Assembly: GCA_029259595.1 (NCBI GenBank)
Contig: JAJDEW010000029.1
Span: forward strand, 1 to 45,104
Length of the DNA: 45,104 nt
Origin: Planctomycetota bacterium
Lineage (GTDB): Bacteria > Planctomycetota > UBA1135 > GCA-002686595
Reading direction: 5' to 3'
The notes under the pieces were generated by a model. The model did not search any database and had not been told where the DNA came from. It saw nothing but the letters and a program-made list of their open reading frames with translations. This document shows, piece after piece, positions 1-8,416 of this stretch (position 1 is its first letter; each line of letters starts with the position of its first letter). The position numbers were made by a program, and so were the translations under genes.

Positions 1-1797
1 GAGTTCGTGCCACAGTGCGGCCCGCCGCGGGACGTCCAGCTCGCGCTGGATCAGGCCGATCAGCTCGTCGGAACGCGCGTCGGCGTAGCCCGGATAGTTG
101 CTGCCGCGGCCCTCACCCGCGCTCGAGTGCCACAGCTGCACGGGGTCGTTCTCCGGATCGAGCGTCCACGAGAGCTGCACGGCGTCGAAGTCCTTGTCCT
201 TCGCGCGCTGGAGCATGACCGCGAAGTCGCGCGCGGCGATGTCGACCTTGACGCCGATGTGAGAGTAACTCTCCTGCATCTTCTGCGAGTGCAGGACCGC
301 CGCCTCGTTCCCGGCGTTGACCAGGAACTCGAAGCGCAGCGCCACACCGTCCTTCTCTCGGATCCCGTCCCCGTCGCGGTCGTACCAACCGGCGTCGTCG
401 AGGAGCTCGCGCGCCGTGTCCAGGTTGAAGGGGACCGGTTCGATCGAATGGTCGTAGAACGGGCTGAGGTAGGCCGCCGTTCCCGTCACGCGCACGCCGA
501 GCCCATGCGCCGTCGAGGCGATGATCTCGTCGACGTCGTAAGCGTGGGCCAGCGCGAGCCGCACGTCGCGTTCGCGTAGCTGGGGTCGCCGCGTGTTCCA
601 GGCGATGTACTGCACGCTCGGGAGCCAAACGTGCGAGCGATAGTGCGAGTCCAGAAACGTCTGCTGGCTGCAGAACTCACCGAAGTAGTCCTGCGACGAG
701 ATGCGATCGAAGACGTCCAGCTCTCCGTTGAGCAGCGCGACCTTGGCCGTGTTGTCGTCCGGGATGTGCCGCCAGCGCACCGCGTCTACGTGCCCGGCGC
801 GCTCCGGATCGAAGTAGCCATCGAAGCGTTCGGCGTCGATGGCCTGCTCGCTGACGCTCGTGATGCGGTAGGGCCCGAGCCCGATCCACATCACGTTGTT
901 CGGATGGTCGTTCACCCACGACCCCTGGCGCGCCCCGAGCGGATCGATGCCCTCGACCCGGTCCGCGTTGTCCGGGTCGGACAGATCGTAGAGGTGCGCG
1001 GGAACGACCTGCAGCCCGTCGAAAGCCGTGAAGATCAGCGCGTAGGGCTCCGCGCAGAAGAAGCGGATCGTGTGGTCGTCGACGACCTCCGCGGCCTCGA
1101 GCTGGGCCATCTGCTCCCGCTGAGCTTCGCAGTCGACGTGCGGGTTGCGGTAGCACTGCCACGAGAACAGGACGTCGTGCGCGTCGAAGGGGTGGCCGTC
1201 GTGCCAGCGCACGTTCTCGTGCAAGCGGAACGTGTACACCGTTCCCTGCCGCACGCTCTCGACCGACGACGCCGGAACACGGCGCGTCTCCACCAGTGTA
1301 TTGCCGGGCGAGCGCGGGACGACGACCAGCTGATCGCCCTCCGCGTGCGTCTCGCCGTAGAGCTCCTCGCCGTCCGTGAGCCGCACGCGATCCTCCGTGA
1401 TCCAATCGCGCGCGAGCCGCCCGACGTACTCCCAGGATTCCCGATCGCGCTCCAGGAGGAACTCGTGGATCGCATAGCCGATGCGCCGCGCGAAGGAGGA
1501 GTTCTCCGTCATGTAGTTGAGGTGCCGCGGCATCGACTTCAGGTGGATGATCACGCGCCCGCCGTCGGAGAGGGTCGCGAGGTCGACCGGACCGTCGGGG
1601 TGATGCTCGTCCGGCGGAACGTTGCCCGGACCGCCGGTGACCATCGGATCCCCGCCGGCCTGGCGCGCGGGCGGCGGCGCCTCGACCGCGGCCCGCAGGT
1701 CGCCGCTCGGCGTCTGCTCGCCGTCCAGGAAGAAGAGGCTCGTGACGACCAGCACGCCGATGACCGCGACAAGGGGACGGGAGACGGCTCTTTGCAT
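1..1797 (-). CDS. Oligopeptide ABC transporter substrate-binding protein (SBP_bac_5), 3' end cut by window
   Basis: This is the extracytoplasmic solute-binding component of a peptide (Opp/Dpp-type) importer. The frame stays open for all 599 codons from ATG 1797 to the window edge, so the C-terminus is missing. A GGAG lies just upstream of the ATG. Residues 1-24 form a signal peptide or anchor (basic start, then AVIGVLVVTSLFFL), followed by a Pro/Gly-rich linker to about residue 70. SBP_bac_5 hallmarks follow: YTFRLHENVRWHDG near residue 188, a DAHDVLFSW segment, a WNTRRPQLRERDVRLALAHA segment, and a DRDGDGIREKDG loop common in the family. Odd: about 50 residues (136-184, core VRLTDGEELYGE then VPASSVESV) are inserted before the YTFRL strand and look like a small beta-barrel. 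It is divergent from the opp operon at 2037 and probably supplies substrate to the same permease, which is an inference. Confidence 0.9.
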   Translation of the reverse strand, partial: MQRAVSRPLVAVIGVLVVTSLFFLDGEQTPSGDLRAAVEAPPPARQAGGDPMVTGGPGNVPPDEHHPDGPVDLATLSDGGRVIIHLKSMPRHLNYMTENSSFARRIGYAIHEFLLERDRESWEYVGRLARDWITEDRVRLTDGEELYGETHAEGDQLVVVPRSPGNTLVETRRVPASSVESVRQGTVYTFRLHENVRWHDGHPFDAHDVLFSWQCYRNPHVDCEAQREQMAQLEAAEVVDDHTIRFFCAEPYALIFTAFDGLQVVPAHLYDLSDPDNADRVEGIDPLGARQGSWVNDHPNNVMWIGLGPYRITSVSEQAIDAERFDGYFDPERAGHVDAVRWRHIPDDNTAKVALLNGELDVFDRISSQDYFGEFCSQQTFLDSHYRSHVWLPSVQYIAWNTRRPQLRERDVRLALAHAYDVDEIIASTAHGLGVRVTGTAAYLSPFYDHSIEPVPFNLDTARELLDDAGWYDRDGDGIREKDGVALRFEFLVNAGNEAAVLHSQKMQESYSHIGVKVDIAARDFAVMLQRAKDKDFDAVQLSWTLDPENDPVQLWHSSAGEGRGSNYPGYADARSDELIGLIQRELDVPRRAALWHEL

Positions 1798-2036
1798 GGA
1801 GACTCCGAAGAAGGTGGCGGCCGGCGTGCGCGCGGCCTTGCGTGGAAAGCACTCGTTCCTCCCCGTGAGTGCCCCTTGGTTCGCGACCATCACGAATTCG
1901 TGCGCCCCTGCGGTCCAGGGTCGCCCGCAGGGCCGAGGTTCGCAAAGCTCCACCAGAAGGCGAGTTGGGCCGAACTGTCACACGATCTTGTCATGGATGC
2001 GGGCTAGGATGCGCCCATGCGCGGGAACAAGCCAAC
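1798..2036. promoter_or_regulatory. Divergent intergenic region between two substrate-binding protein genes
   Basis: These 239 bases separate two outward-facing peptide-binding protein genes, so promoters for both must lie here or inside the coding ends. On the plus strand TAGGAT (2005-2010) could be a -10 box for the opp operon. TTGTCA (1988-1993) resembles a -35 box but is only 11 bases away, too close for a standard sigma-70 promoter. No convincing operator palindrome was seen. Confidence 0.3.
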
Positions 2037-2040
2037 TTGA
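2017..2040 (+). promoter_or_regulatory. Possible upstream mini-ORF overlapping the TTG start of the opp operon
   Basis: An ATG at 2017 opens a seven-codon frame (M-R-G-N-K-P-T) that stops at TGA 2038-2040. The proposed TTG start of the next gene is 2037-2039, so stop and start share the string TTGA. This arrangement would allow translational coupling, and the proposed TTG has no Shine-Dalgarno of its own. It may be chance; short frames are common and nothing else supports translation. Confidence 0.2.
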
Positions 2041-4226
2041 GGGGGCCGAAGGCACGTCAAGCGGTCGCACTGGGGCTTCTTCTGGGTCTACTCGGGCTCC
2101 TGCTCGCGGTTACCTCGTCGGCGCGGCTCGAGCGGGCCGACCTCGTCATCAACAACGGCTCCGAGCCCGCCAGCCTCGACCCTGGCACGGTCACCGGCGT
2201 GCCGGAGGGGCGCATCCTGCGCGGCCTCTTCGAGGGTCTGACGGTCAAGCACCCGCGCACGCTCGAGCCCTTGCCGGGTGTCGCGCTCACTTGGGAGCTC
2301 TCCCCCGATGGCAGGGTCTACACCTTCGAGCTGCGTCCGGACGCCTGCTGGATCGTCGCGGGCACCGATCCCGCCCGCTTCGGGGAGCGCGGGGATCCGC
2401 TGACGGCCGACGACTTCGAGTGGTCGTGGAAGCGCCTCCTGCATCCGTTGACGGCAGCCGAGTACGCCTACCAGCTGTGGCCCGTGCGCGGCGCGCGCCA
2501 GTTCACCGAGCTCCCGATCGACCGCGTCTATGCGACCGACCGCGCTGCGGGTGCATGGTTGCGCACGGAGGCCGGCGTGACGCGGGTCGGGCTCACCGGG
2601 TTTCGCCTGCTGGACGCGGCGGGGCCGGACGGTCGCGGCGGCGCGGACGCGGTGCGCCTGTTGGTCGCCGCGGGAGACAGGCTGCGCCGGGGCGCGCCCT
2701 GGCTCGCCTTGGGTGACACGTTGGTCCCGAGCGCGGTCGACGGCCTGGTGCGGCGCGTCCAGCCCCAGCCCGCGCCGACGGTCGCCGCGCTCGCGTCCGA
2801 GCCCTATGAGTCCGGCTGGCTGGTCGAGCTCGAACCACCCGCGAACGGCGAGGCGCAAAGCGCGGGCTTCGTCGAGCACGAGCGCTTCCGTGACGAGGTC
2901 GCCTGGCCCGGCTACGTCGGGATCCGCGCCGAGACGCCCACGACGCTGGTCGTGGAACTGGCCGAGCCGACGCCCTACTTCCTGCACCTCGTCAGCTTCT
3001 ACCCGCTCTTCCCCGTGAACCGTCGCTGCCTCGAGGAGGCCCGCGAGCGCTGGCCCGATTCGTGGGAGATCGAGTGGATGCGACCGGAGAACCTCGTCAC
3101 GAACGGACCGTTTCGGCTGCTCGAACGCCGCGTCAACGACCGTCTGCGGCTCGTCAAGAACCCGGTGTACTGGGATGCGGACCGCGTGGCCATGAACACG
3201 ATCGACGTGCTCGCGGTCGAACACTACGGAACGATGCTGAACCTCTTTCTGACCGGAGAGGTGGACTGGATCGACCGTTGCGCGCCGAACCTGGTCCACC
3301 GCTTGATCCAGCGCGAGGACTTCACGCCCCGACCGTACCTCGGCACCTACTTCTATCGTGTCAACGTGAAGAAGCCGCCGCTCGACGACGTGCGCGTGCG
3401 GCGGGCGCTCGCGCTCACGATCGACCGGCGCGCGATCACCGACAAGATCATGAAGAAGGGCGAGCGTCCGAACTGGGCGCTGGTGCCGCACGGAATTCCC
3501 GGCTACACCCTGGCCGAACTCGAACACGCCCCGCCGGGCGCGGCATTCGAGCGTTACGAGGCCGCCTTCGCGGCCGACGTGGCGCGCGCGAAGGAGCTCT
3601 TGGCGGAAGCAGGCTACGGCCCCGGCGGCAAGGACTTCCCCACGATCGAGATCCACTACAACACTTCCGAAGCACACCGGGACGTGGCGGAGGTCGTCGC
3701 CGACGGCTGGAAGCGCAACCTGCGGGTCGACGCCAAGCTCTTGAACCAGGAGTGGAAGGTCTACCTCGATACGCAGCGCAGCGTCGACTACGACGTGTCG
3801 CGCTCGGCCTGGATCGGCGACTACCCCGACCCGAACACCTTCCTCGACATCTTCGTCACCGGCGGCGAGAACAATCGCACGCACTGGGGTGACCCGCGCT
3901 ACGACGCCTTGATCGAGGAGGCGGCGGTCACCGTGGACGCGACGCGACGCATGGAGCTCTTGCACGCGGCAGAGACGATCTTGATGGAAGAGCTCCCGAT
4001 CCTCCCGGTCTACACCTACGCCACGCAGAACCTGAAGAAGCCACGCCTCGGGGGCTTCTACGAGAACGTGCTCGACGAGCACTTCCCGAAGTTCTTCTAC
4101 TGGATGGACGATGCCGAGCTCGCCGAACGGCGCGCGGCGCAGCCCCCGGAATGGGAGCGCGCGCCCGCCGGCGGACCGCGCCAAGGCCTCTACCCCCCCG
4201 CCGGGCGCGACGAGGTCCTGCGGTGA
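2037..4226 (+). CDS. Oligopeptide-binding protein (OppA/SBP_bac_5) with an inserted GcvH-like module
   Basis: This is the peptide-binding lipo- or secreted protein that feeds the Opp permease encoded directly downstream. The open frame extends upstream to ATG 1869. I chose TTG 2037 because it places a textbook signal peptide at the N-terminus (RGPKARQ, then ALGLLLGLLGLLLAVTSSA); the upstream residues look non-coding. The length is 729 aa against about 540 for typical OppA. Family motifs include INNGSEPASLDPG, DDFEWSWKRLLHP, PLDDVRVRRALALTIDR, and GDYPDPNTFLDIFVTGGENN near the C-terminal lobe. The extra length is largely an insertion at residues 172-270. It matches the GcvH pattern (W-L-R, then VTRVGLT, GDRLRRGAP, then PYESGWLVELEP) but lacks the ESVKAVSD-like lipoyl-lysine turn. 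The stop overlaps the next start (GTGA). Confidence 0.9.
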   Translation: MRGPKARQAVALGLLLGLLGLLLAVTSSARLERADLVINNGSEPASLDPGTVTGVPEGRILRGLFEGLTVKHPRTLEPLPGVALTWELSPDGRVYTFELRPDACWIVAGTDPARFGERGDPLTADDFEWSWKRLLHPLTAAEYAYQLWPVRGARQFTELPIDRVYATDRAAGAWLRTEAGVTRVGLTGFRLLDAAGPDGRGGADAVRLLVAAGDRLRRGAPWLALGDTLVPSAVDGLVRRVQPQPAPTVAALASEPYESGWLVELEPPANGEAQSAGFVEHERFRDEVAWPGYVGIRAETPTTLVVELAEPTPYFLHLVSFYPLFPVNRRCLEEARERWPDSWEIEWMRPENLVTNGPFRLLERRVNDRLRLVKNPVYWDADRVAMNTIDVLAVEHYGTMLNLFLTGEVDWIDRCAPNLVHRLIQREDFTPRPYLGTYFYRVNVKKPPLDDVRVRRALALTIDRRAITDKIMKKGERPNWALVPHGIPGYTLAELEHAPPGAAFERYEAAFAADVARAKELLAEAGYGPGGKDFPTIEIHYNTSEAHRDVAEVVADGWKRNLRVDAKLLNQEWKVYLDTQRSVDYDVSRSAWIGDYPDPNTFLDIFVTGGENNRTHWGDPRYDALIEEAAVTVDATRRMELLHAAETILMEELPILPVYTYATQNLKKPRLGGFYENVLDEHFPKFFYWMDDAELAERRAAQPPEWERAPAGGPRQGLYPPAGRDEVLR

Positions 4227-5209
4227 TCGCGTTCTTCCTGCGACGCGCGCTGTGGTTCGCCTTGACGCTGTGGGCGGTCGTCACGGTCTCGTTCGTCCTG
4301 ATGCGCTCGGTGCGCGGCGGGCCGTTCTCGAACGAGCGCACGCTGCATCCCGCGATCGAGCGCAACCTGCAAGCCCGCTACCACCTCGACTGGCCGCTCT
4401 GGAAGCAGTACCTGCAGTACATCGGTCCGCTGAACCTCGACGAAGCGGGACCGCGCTTCCTGGACGGCGACGGCTCGGATCCCTTCGGCGGAGTGCTGGT
4501 CGGCGACCTCGGACCGTCGTTCAAGTACCGCGACTTCACGGTCAACGACATCATCGCGCAGTCGCTGCCGATCTCGGTCGCGCTCGGGACGATCGCGCTG
4601 TTGTGGGCCTTGCTCTTGGGACTCGCGACAGGCATCTCGTCCGCCCTGTGGCGCGGCACCAGGACCGACGTCGCCATGCGGCTCTTCGCGACGACGGGCA
4701 TCGCGCTGCCGAACTTCGTGATCGCGGGCTTCCTGATCCTGCTCTTCGTGTTCGGACTGCCGCTCTTTCCCGTGGCGGGTTGGGGCACCCTGCGGCACCT
4801 GGTCCTGCCCGGCTTCGCGTTGGGCGCGCCGTTCGCGGCCTACATCTCGCGCCTCACGCGCACCGGCATGCTCGAGGTGCTCTCGCAGGACTGGATCCGC
4901 ACGGCCCACGCCAAGGGCTTGCCGGCGCGGCTCGTCGTGCTGCGGCACGCGCTCAAGGGCGGCATCCTGCCGGTCGTGTCCTACCTCGGCCCGGCGACGG
5001 CCGGCATCCTCACGGGCTCGCTCGTGATCGAGAAGATCTTCGCCATCCCGGGCACCGGCTCGCACTTCGTGAACAGCGCGCTGAATCGCGACTACACGCT
5101 CTCGATGGGCGTGACGATCCTCTACACGGTCCTGGTCTACGCCCTGAACATGCTGGTCGACCTGGCCTACACGTTCCTGGACCCGCGCATCTCCGTGGAG
5201 GACGCATGA
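4223..5209 (+). CDS. oppB: Oligopeptide ABC transporter permease, OppB/DppB type
   Basis: This is the first inner-membrane permease of the peptide importer. It starts at GTG 4223, overlapping the preceding stop by four bases, and gives 328 aa, normal for OppB. It begins with MIAFFLRRALWFALTLWAVV, a typical basic start plus first membrane helix. The large N-terminal extracytoplasmic loop of the OppB family follows (about residues 30-105, including GDLGPSFKYRDFTVNDII). Five further hydrophobic stretches come after it. The cytoplasmic EAA coupling loop (DWIRTAHAKGLPARLVVLRHAL, about residues 222-243) contacts the ATPase subunits. It ends with the OppB-typical LAYTFLDPRI. It is translationally coupled on both sides. 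Confidence 0.95.
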   Translation: MIAFFLRRALWFALTLWAVVTVSFVLMRSVRGGPFSNERTLHPAIERNLQARYHLDWPLWKQYLQYIGPLNLDEAGPRFLDGDGSDPFGGVLVGDLGPSFKYRDFTVNDIIAQSLPISVALGTIALLWALLLGLATGISSALWRGTRTDVAMRLFATTGIALPNFVIAGFLILLFVFGLPLFPVAGWGTLRHLVLPGFALGAPFAAYISRLTRTGMLEVLSQDWIRTAHAKGLPARLVVLRHALKGGILPVVSYLGPATAGILTGSLVIEKIFAIPGTGSHFVNSALNRDYTLSMGVTILYTVLVYALNMLVDLAYTFLDPRISVEDA

Positions 5210-6291
5210 GGGCCGACCTCGAGAAGACCGAGGCCGAGCGGCTCCTGCGCGAGGCGCGCGCGGCGCGCGGCGAGAGCCTCTGGTTCGACGCCTGGCGGCG
5301 GCTACGCAACAACCGCGCGGCCTTCCTCAGCCTGGCCTTCCTCGCCGTCGTGGCGCTCGGCAGCCTGCTCGCCCCGCTCTTTCCGCTGCCATCCCCCGCC
5401 CACCTCGACCTGCAGGACGAACCGAAGCCTCCGGTCCTGCCGTGGACGAACCTCGGCGACCACGACTGGGACGAGGCGCTCTACCGGCGCGAGCACTGGG
5501 AGCTGTCCTTCTTCGACAGCGCTCTGGTCGACCTGCGCGCGACGCTCTTCGGCACCTGGCAGACCGGTGCGTGGCTGGGAACCGACTCGAAGGGCCGCGA
5601 CCTGTTGTCGCGCATCGTCTGGGGCAGCCGCATCTCGATCCAGGTCGCGGTGGCGGCGACCCTGTGCAGCTTGTTGCTGGGCGTCACGTACGGAGCGCTG
5701 GCCGGCTACGTGGGCGGACGCCTCGACAACCTGATGATGCGGATCGTCGACGTGCTCTATTCCGTACCGTTCATCTTCGTCGTCATCTTCCTGATCACCC
5801 TCCTGAACGAATACCGCACCACCCTGCGTGACGAGTACGGGATCGAGTACATCTCGGTCTTCTACGTCGTGATCGGGATGATCTACTGGTTGACGATGGC
5901 GCGCGTCGTGCGCGGCCAGGTGCTCTCGCTGAAGAACGCGGAGTTCATCGAGGCCGCCCGCGTCCTGGGCGCTTCGACCCCGCGCATCCTGTTCGTGCAC
6001 CTCGTACCGAACGTCCTCTCCATCGTCATCGTCTACCTGACGCTGACAATCCCGGCGGTGATGTTGTTCGAGGCCTTCCTGTCGTTCCTCGGGCTGGGCG
6101 TCGAGCCTCCGAAGGTCAGCTGGGGCCTGCTCGCGGTCGACGGCACGGAGGCGGTCAACCCGGTGCGCACGTTCTGGTGGCTCGTGGCCTGGCCCGCGGT
6201 CGCGATGGGCTCGACGCTGCTCGCGCTCAACATCCTGGGCGACGGCCTGCGCGACGCCCTGGATCCGAAACTGCGAGGGCAAGAGCGGTGA
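5206..6291 (+). CDS. oppC: Oligopeptide ABC transporter permease, OppC/DppC type
   Basis: This is the second membrane subunit and partner of the OppB-type permease. ATG 5206 overlaps the oppB stop as ATGA. The protein has 361 aa. The cytoplasmic N-terminus contains the OppC_N segment (SLWFDAWRRLRNNRAAFLSL) leading into helix 1 (about residues 38-60). A long extracytoplasmic loop ends in the family signature WLGTDSKGRDLLSRIVWGSR before helix 2. The EAA loop is EFIEAARVLGASTPRILFVHL, near residue 246. The extracytoplasmic segment around residues 65-105 (rich in D, E, P, W and H) is longer than in common OppC, as in the HEAT-like long form seen in some phyla. It is coupled downstream to oppD by a GTGA overlap. 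Confidence 0.95.
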   Translation: MRADLEKTEAERLLREARAARGESLWFDAWRRLRNNRAAFLSLAFLAVVALGSLLAPLFPLPSPAHLDLQDEPKPPVLPWTNLGDHDWDEALYRREHWELSFFDSALVDLRATLFGTWQTGAWLGTDSKGRDLLSRIVWGSRISIQVAVAATLCSLLLGVTYGALAGYVGGRLDNLMMRIVDVLYSVPFIFVVIFLITLLNEYRTTLRDEYGIEYISVFYVVIGMIYWLTMARVVRGQVLSLKNAEFIEAARVLGASTPRILFVHLVPNVLSIVIVYLTLTIPAVMLFEAFLSFLGLGVEPPKVSWGLLAVDGTEAVNPVRTFWWLVAWPAVAMGSTLLALNILGDGLRDALDPKLRGQER

Positions 6292-7274
6292 GCCTCCTCA
6301 CCGTGCGCGACCTCGTCGTCCGCTTCGACACGCACCACGGTCCGGTTCATGCGGTCGACGGCGTGTCCTTCGACCTGAACGAAGGCGAGACGCTCGGGAT
6401 CGTCGGCGAGTCGGGCTCCGGCAAGTCCGTGACGAGCCTGGCCGTGCTCGGCCTGGTCCCACGGCCGCCGGGCGTGATCGGTACCGGCTCGAGCATCCGC
6501 TTCCGGGGGCGCGAGCTCCTGGGACTCGAGACGTCCGAACTGCGCAGGATCCGCGGGGCCGAGATCAGCATGATCTTCCAGGACCCGATGACGTCTCTGA
6601 ACCCGCTCTTGACGGTCGGCCGCCAGCTGACCGAGGTGCTCGAAGTGCACCGCGGCACGTCGCGACGCGAGGCGCGCGAGCGCTCTGCCCGCGGCCTGGG
6701 TGACGTCGGGATCCCCGGCCCGGAAGCGGCGCTGGACTCCTACCCGCACGAGCTGTCCGGCGGCATGCGCCAACGCGTGATGATCGCGATGGCGCTCTTG
6801 CTCGAGCCCGCGATCCTGTTCGCCGACGAGCCGACGACCGCACTCGACGTCACGATCCAAGCCCAGATCCTCGAGCTGATGCGCGACATGCAGCGACGCC
6901 ACGGCATGTCGATCGTCTTCATCACGCACGACCTCGGGGTCGTCGCGGGCACGACCGACCGCATGCTGGTCCTGTACGCCGGCCGCGTCGCCGAGTCCGC
7001 CTCGACGCGCGCGCTCTTCGCACAGCCGGCCCATCCGTACACGCGCGGCCTGCTGGCGAGCGTCCCGACCCTGAACGGCGATCCCGACGCCCCCCTGTCT
7101 TCGATCCCCGGCAGCCCGCCCCTTGGCGGAGGTGGCGGCGAGGCCTGTGCCTTCGCGCCACGCTGTCCGCTCGTACAAGCGCGCTGCCGCAACGAGCAGC
7201 CGCCGCTCGTCGCCGGTCGAGCGGAGCATGTCGCGGCTTGCTTCGAGGCCGACTTCACGGAGGCCGCTCGATGA
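6288..7274 (+). CDS. oppD: Oligopeptide ABC transporter ATP-binding protein, OppD/DppD type
   Basis: This is one of the two ATPase subunits that power peptide uptake. I chose GTG 6288 because it overlaps the oppC stop and starts exactly at the canonical beta strand ([11 protein letters not shown]). The length is 328 aa, normal for the family. Walker A is GESGSGKS (residues 40-47), the Q-loop region is [12 protein letters not shown], the signature is LSGGMRQRV (from residue 156), Walker B is [12 protein letters not shown] and the H-loop is ITHDLGVV. The C-terminal oligo_HPY domain is present ([12 protein letters not shown], then CAFAPRCP with spaced cysteines); in relatives this region can hold an Fe-S cluster. 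The stop overlaps the next ATG. Confidence 0.95.
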   Translation: MSLLTVRDLVVRFDTHHGPVHAVDGVSFDLNEGETLGIVGESGSGKSVTSLAVLGLVPRPPGVIGTGSSIRFRGRELLGLETSELRRIRGAEISMIFQDPMTSLNPLLTVGRQLTEVLEVHRGTSRREARERSARGLGDVGIPGPEAALDSYPHELSGGMRQRVMIAMALLLEPAILFADEPTTALDVTIQAQILELMRDMQRRHGMSIVFITHDLGVVAGTTDRMLVLYAGRVAESASTRALFAQPAHPYTRGLLASVPTLNGDPDAPLSSIPGSPPLGGGGGEACAFAPRCPLVQARCRNEQPPLVAGRAEHVAACFEADFTEAAR

Positions 7275-8269
7275 GCACGCCCCTGCTCGCGGTCGAGCGG
7301 CTCGAGAAGCACTTCCGCACCGGACGGGCGGACCTGTCCGGCCGCAAGCGCGGTCTCTTGCGCGCGGTCGACGGCGTGTCGTTCACGCTCGAGCGCGGCG
7401 AGAGCCTCGGACTCGTCGGCGAATCGGGCTGCGGCAAGTCGACGACCGCGCGGACGATCATCGGCCTGCAGAAGGCGACCGCGGGCTCGGTGCGCTTCGA
7501 CGGCGTCGAGCTCACGAGCCTGTCGCGCCGGGGCTGGCAACCCTACCGGCGACGGATGCAGATGATCTTCCAGGACCCCTACGCCTCACTCGACCCGCGC
7601 CAGACGGTCGGCTCGATCCTGACCGAGCCCCTGACGATCCACCGCGTGGGCAAGCCGCGGGACCGGCGCCTGCGTGCGCTGTCCCTGCTCGATGCCGTCG
7701 GGCTCGATCCGCGCCATCTCTTCCGGTATCCGCACGAATTTTCCGGCGGACAACGGCAGCGCATCGGCATCGCGCGCGCGCTGGCCCTCGAGCCCGAGCT
7801 GCTCCTGTGCGACGAGCCGGTCAGCGCCCTCGACGTCTCGATCCAGGCGCAGATCGTGAACCTCTTGAAGGAGCTGCAGGAGCGCTTCGGGCTCGCCTAC
7901 CTCTTCATCTCCCACGACCTCTCGATCGTGCGCCACCTGTGCCCGCGGGTGGCCGTCATGTACCTCGGGCGGATCGTCGAAAGCGGGCCGCGTGCGTCGC
8001 TCTACGCCGACCCCGGGCACCCCTACACCCAGGCGCTCTTGTCGGCGGTGCCCGTTCCCGACCCGGCGCGCGAGGCCGAGCGCCGGCGTCAGGTCCTCGG
8101 CGGAGACGTGCCGCACCCCAGCGCGCCCCCGCCGGGCTGCGCCTTCCATCCGCGCTGTCCGCGACTCGCGCTCGAGCCGCCTGGGGCGGGCGCCACGGCC
8201 TGCCGGAGCGAACCACCGCCCCTGGCCGAACGAGGTGCGGACCGGCGCTGGTCCTGCCACCTGGTCTGA
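7271..8269 (+). CDS. oppF: Oligopeptide ABC transporter ATP-binding protein, OppF/DppF type
   Basis: This is the second ATPase subunit, forming a heterodimer with the OppD-type protein. ATG 7271 overlaps the oppD stop (ATGA), giving 332 aa. Walker A is GESGCGKS (residues 50-57), followed by [13 protein letters not shown], the signature [15 protein letters not shown], Walker [15 protein letters not shown] and the H-loop ISHDLSIV. The OppF-specific insertion near the N-terminus ([20 protein letters not shown]) distinguishes it from OppD. The C-terminal oligo_HPY region is present (CAFHPRCP). It is the last gene of the operon. No T-tract terminator was found in the 147 bases that follow, so read-through into the giant gene downstream is possible. 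Confidence 0.95.
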   Translation: MSTPLLAVERLEKHFRTGRADLSGRKRGLLRAVDGVSFTLERGESLGLVGESGCGKSTTARTIIGLQKATAGSVRFDGVELTSLSRRGWQPYRRRMQMIFQDPYASLDPRQTVGSILTEPLTIHRVGKPRDRRLRALSLLDAVGLDPRHLFRYPHEFSGGQRQRIGIARALALEPELLLCDEPVSALDVSIQAQIVNLLKELQERFGLAYLFISHDLSIVRHLCPRVAVMYLGRIVESGPRASLYADPGHPYTQALLSAVPVPDPAREAERRRQVLGGDVPHPSAPPPGCAFHPRCPRLALEPPGAGATACRSEPPPLAERGADRRWSCHLV

Positions 8270-8370
8270 GCGCTCCCGACCTCCCGGGCGGCTCGCTCCC
8301 GGCCCGAGATGGCCGAAATGTCACGCTGGGGGGGCCGGGAACGGGGTGTGTCCCGACCGCGTCCTTTGCG

Positions 8371-8383
8371 ACATGCTAAAATC
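8371..8383 (+). promoter_or_regulatory. Candidate -10 region for the first giant gene
   Basis: The string TAAAAT (8377-8382), within ACATGCTAAAATC, is an AT island in GC-rich surroundings. It lies 34 bases before the proposed ATG at 8417. A similar block, CATTCTAAAT, precedes the second giant gene (14942-14951), and GCTAAATTT is found at 15100-15108. No convincing -35 hexamer lies 17 bases upstream, so this is only a candidate. The following leader is pyrimidine-rich (CCCCCTCTCCC) and has no Shine-Dalgarno. Confidence 0.3.
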
Positions 8384-8416
8384 CGGTCAGCGTCCGGTGT
8401 GGCGCCCCCTCTCCCG

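Noticed and set aside
370..420. The DRDGDGIREKDG loop of the first binding protein as a novel calcium site
   Set aside because: This D-x-D-G-D-G-I-R-x-x-x-G loop is common in SBP_bac_5 proteins.
677..1981. Minus-strand frame of 434 codons overlapping the first binding protein
   Set aside because: It is a shadow frame, very rich in R, G and A. The frame from ATG 1797 gives a continuous SBP_bac_5 protein to the window edge.
2088..4184. A 698-codon minus-strand open frame opposite the OppA-type gene
   Set aside because: It shows no recognisable domain; the plus frame has all SBP_bac_5 motifs.
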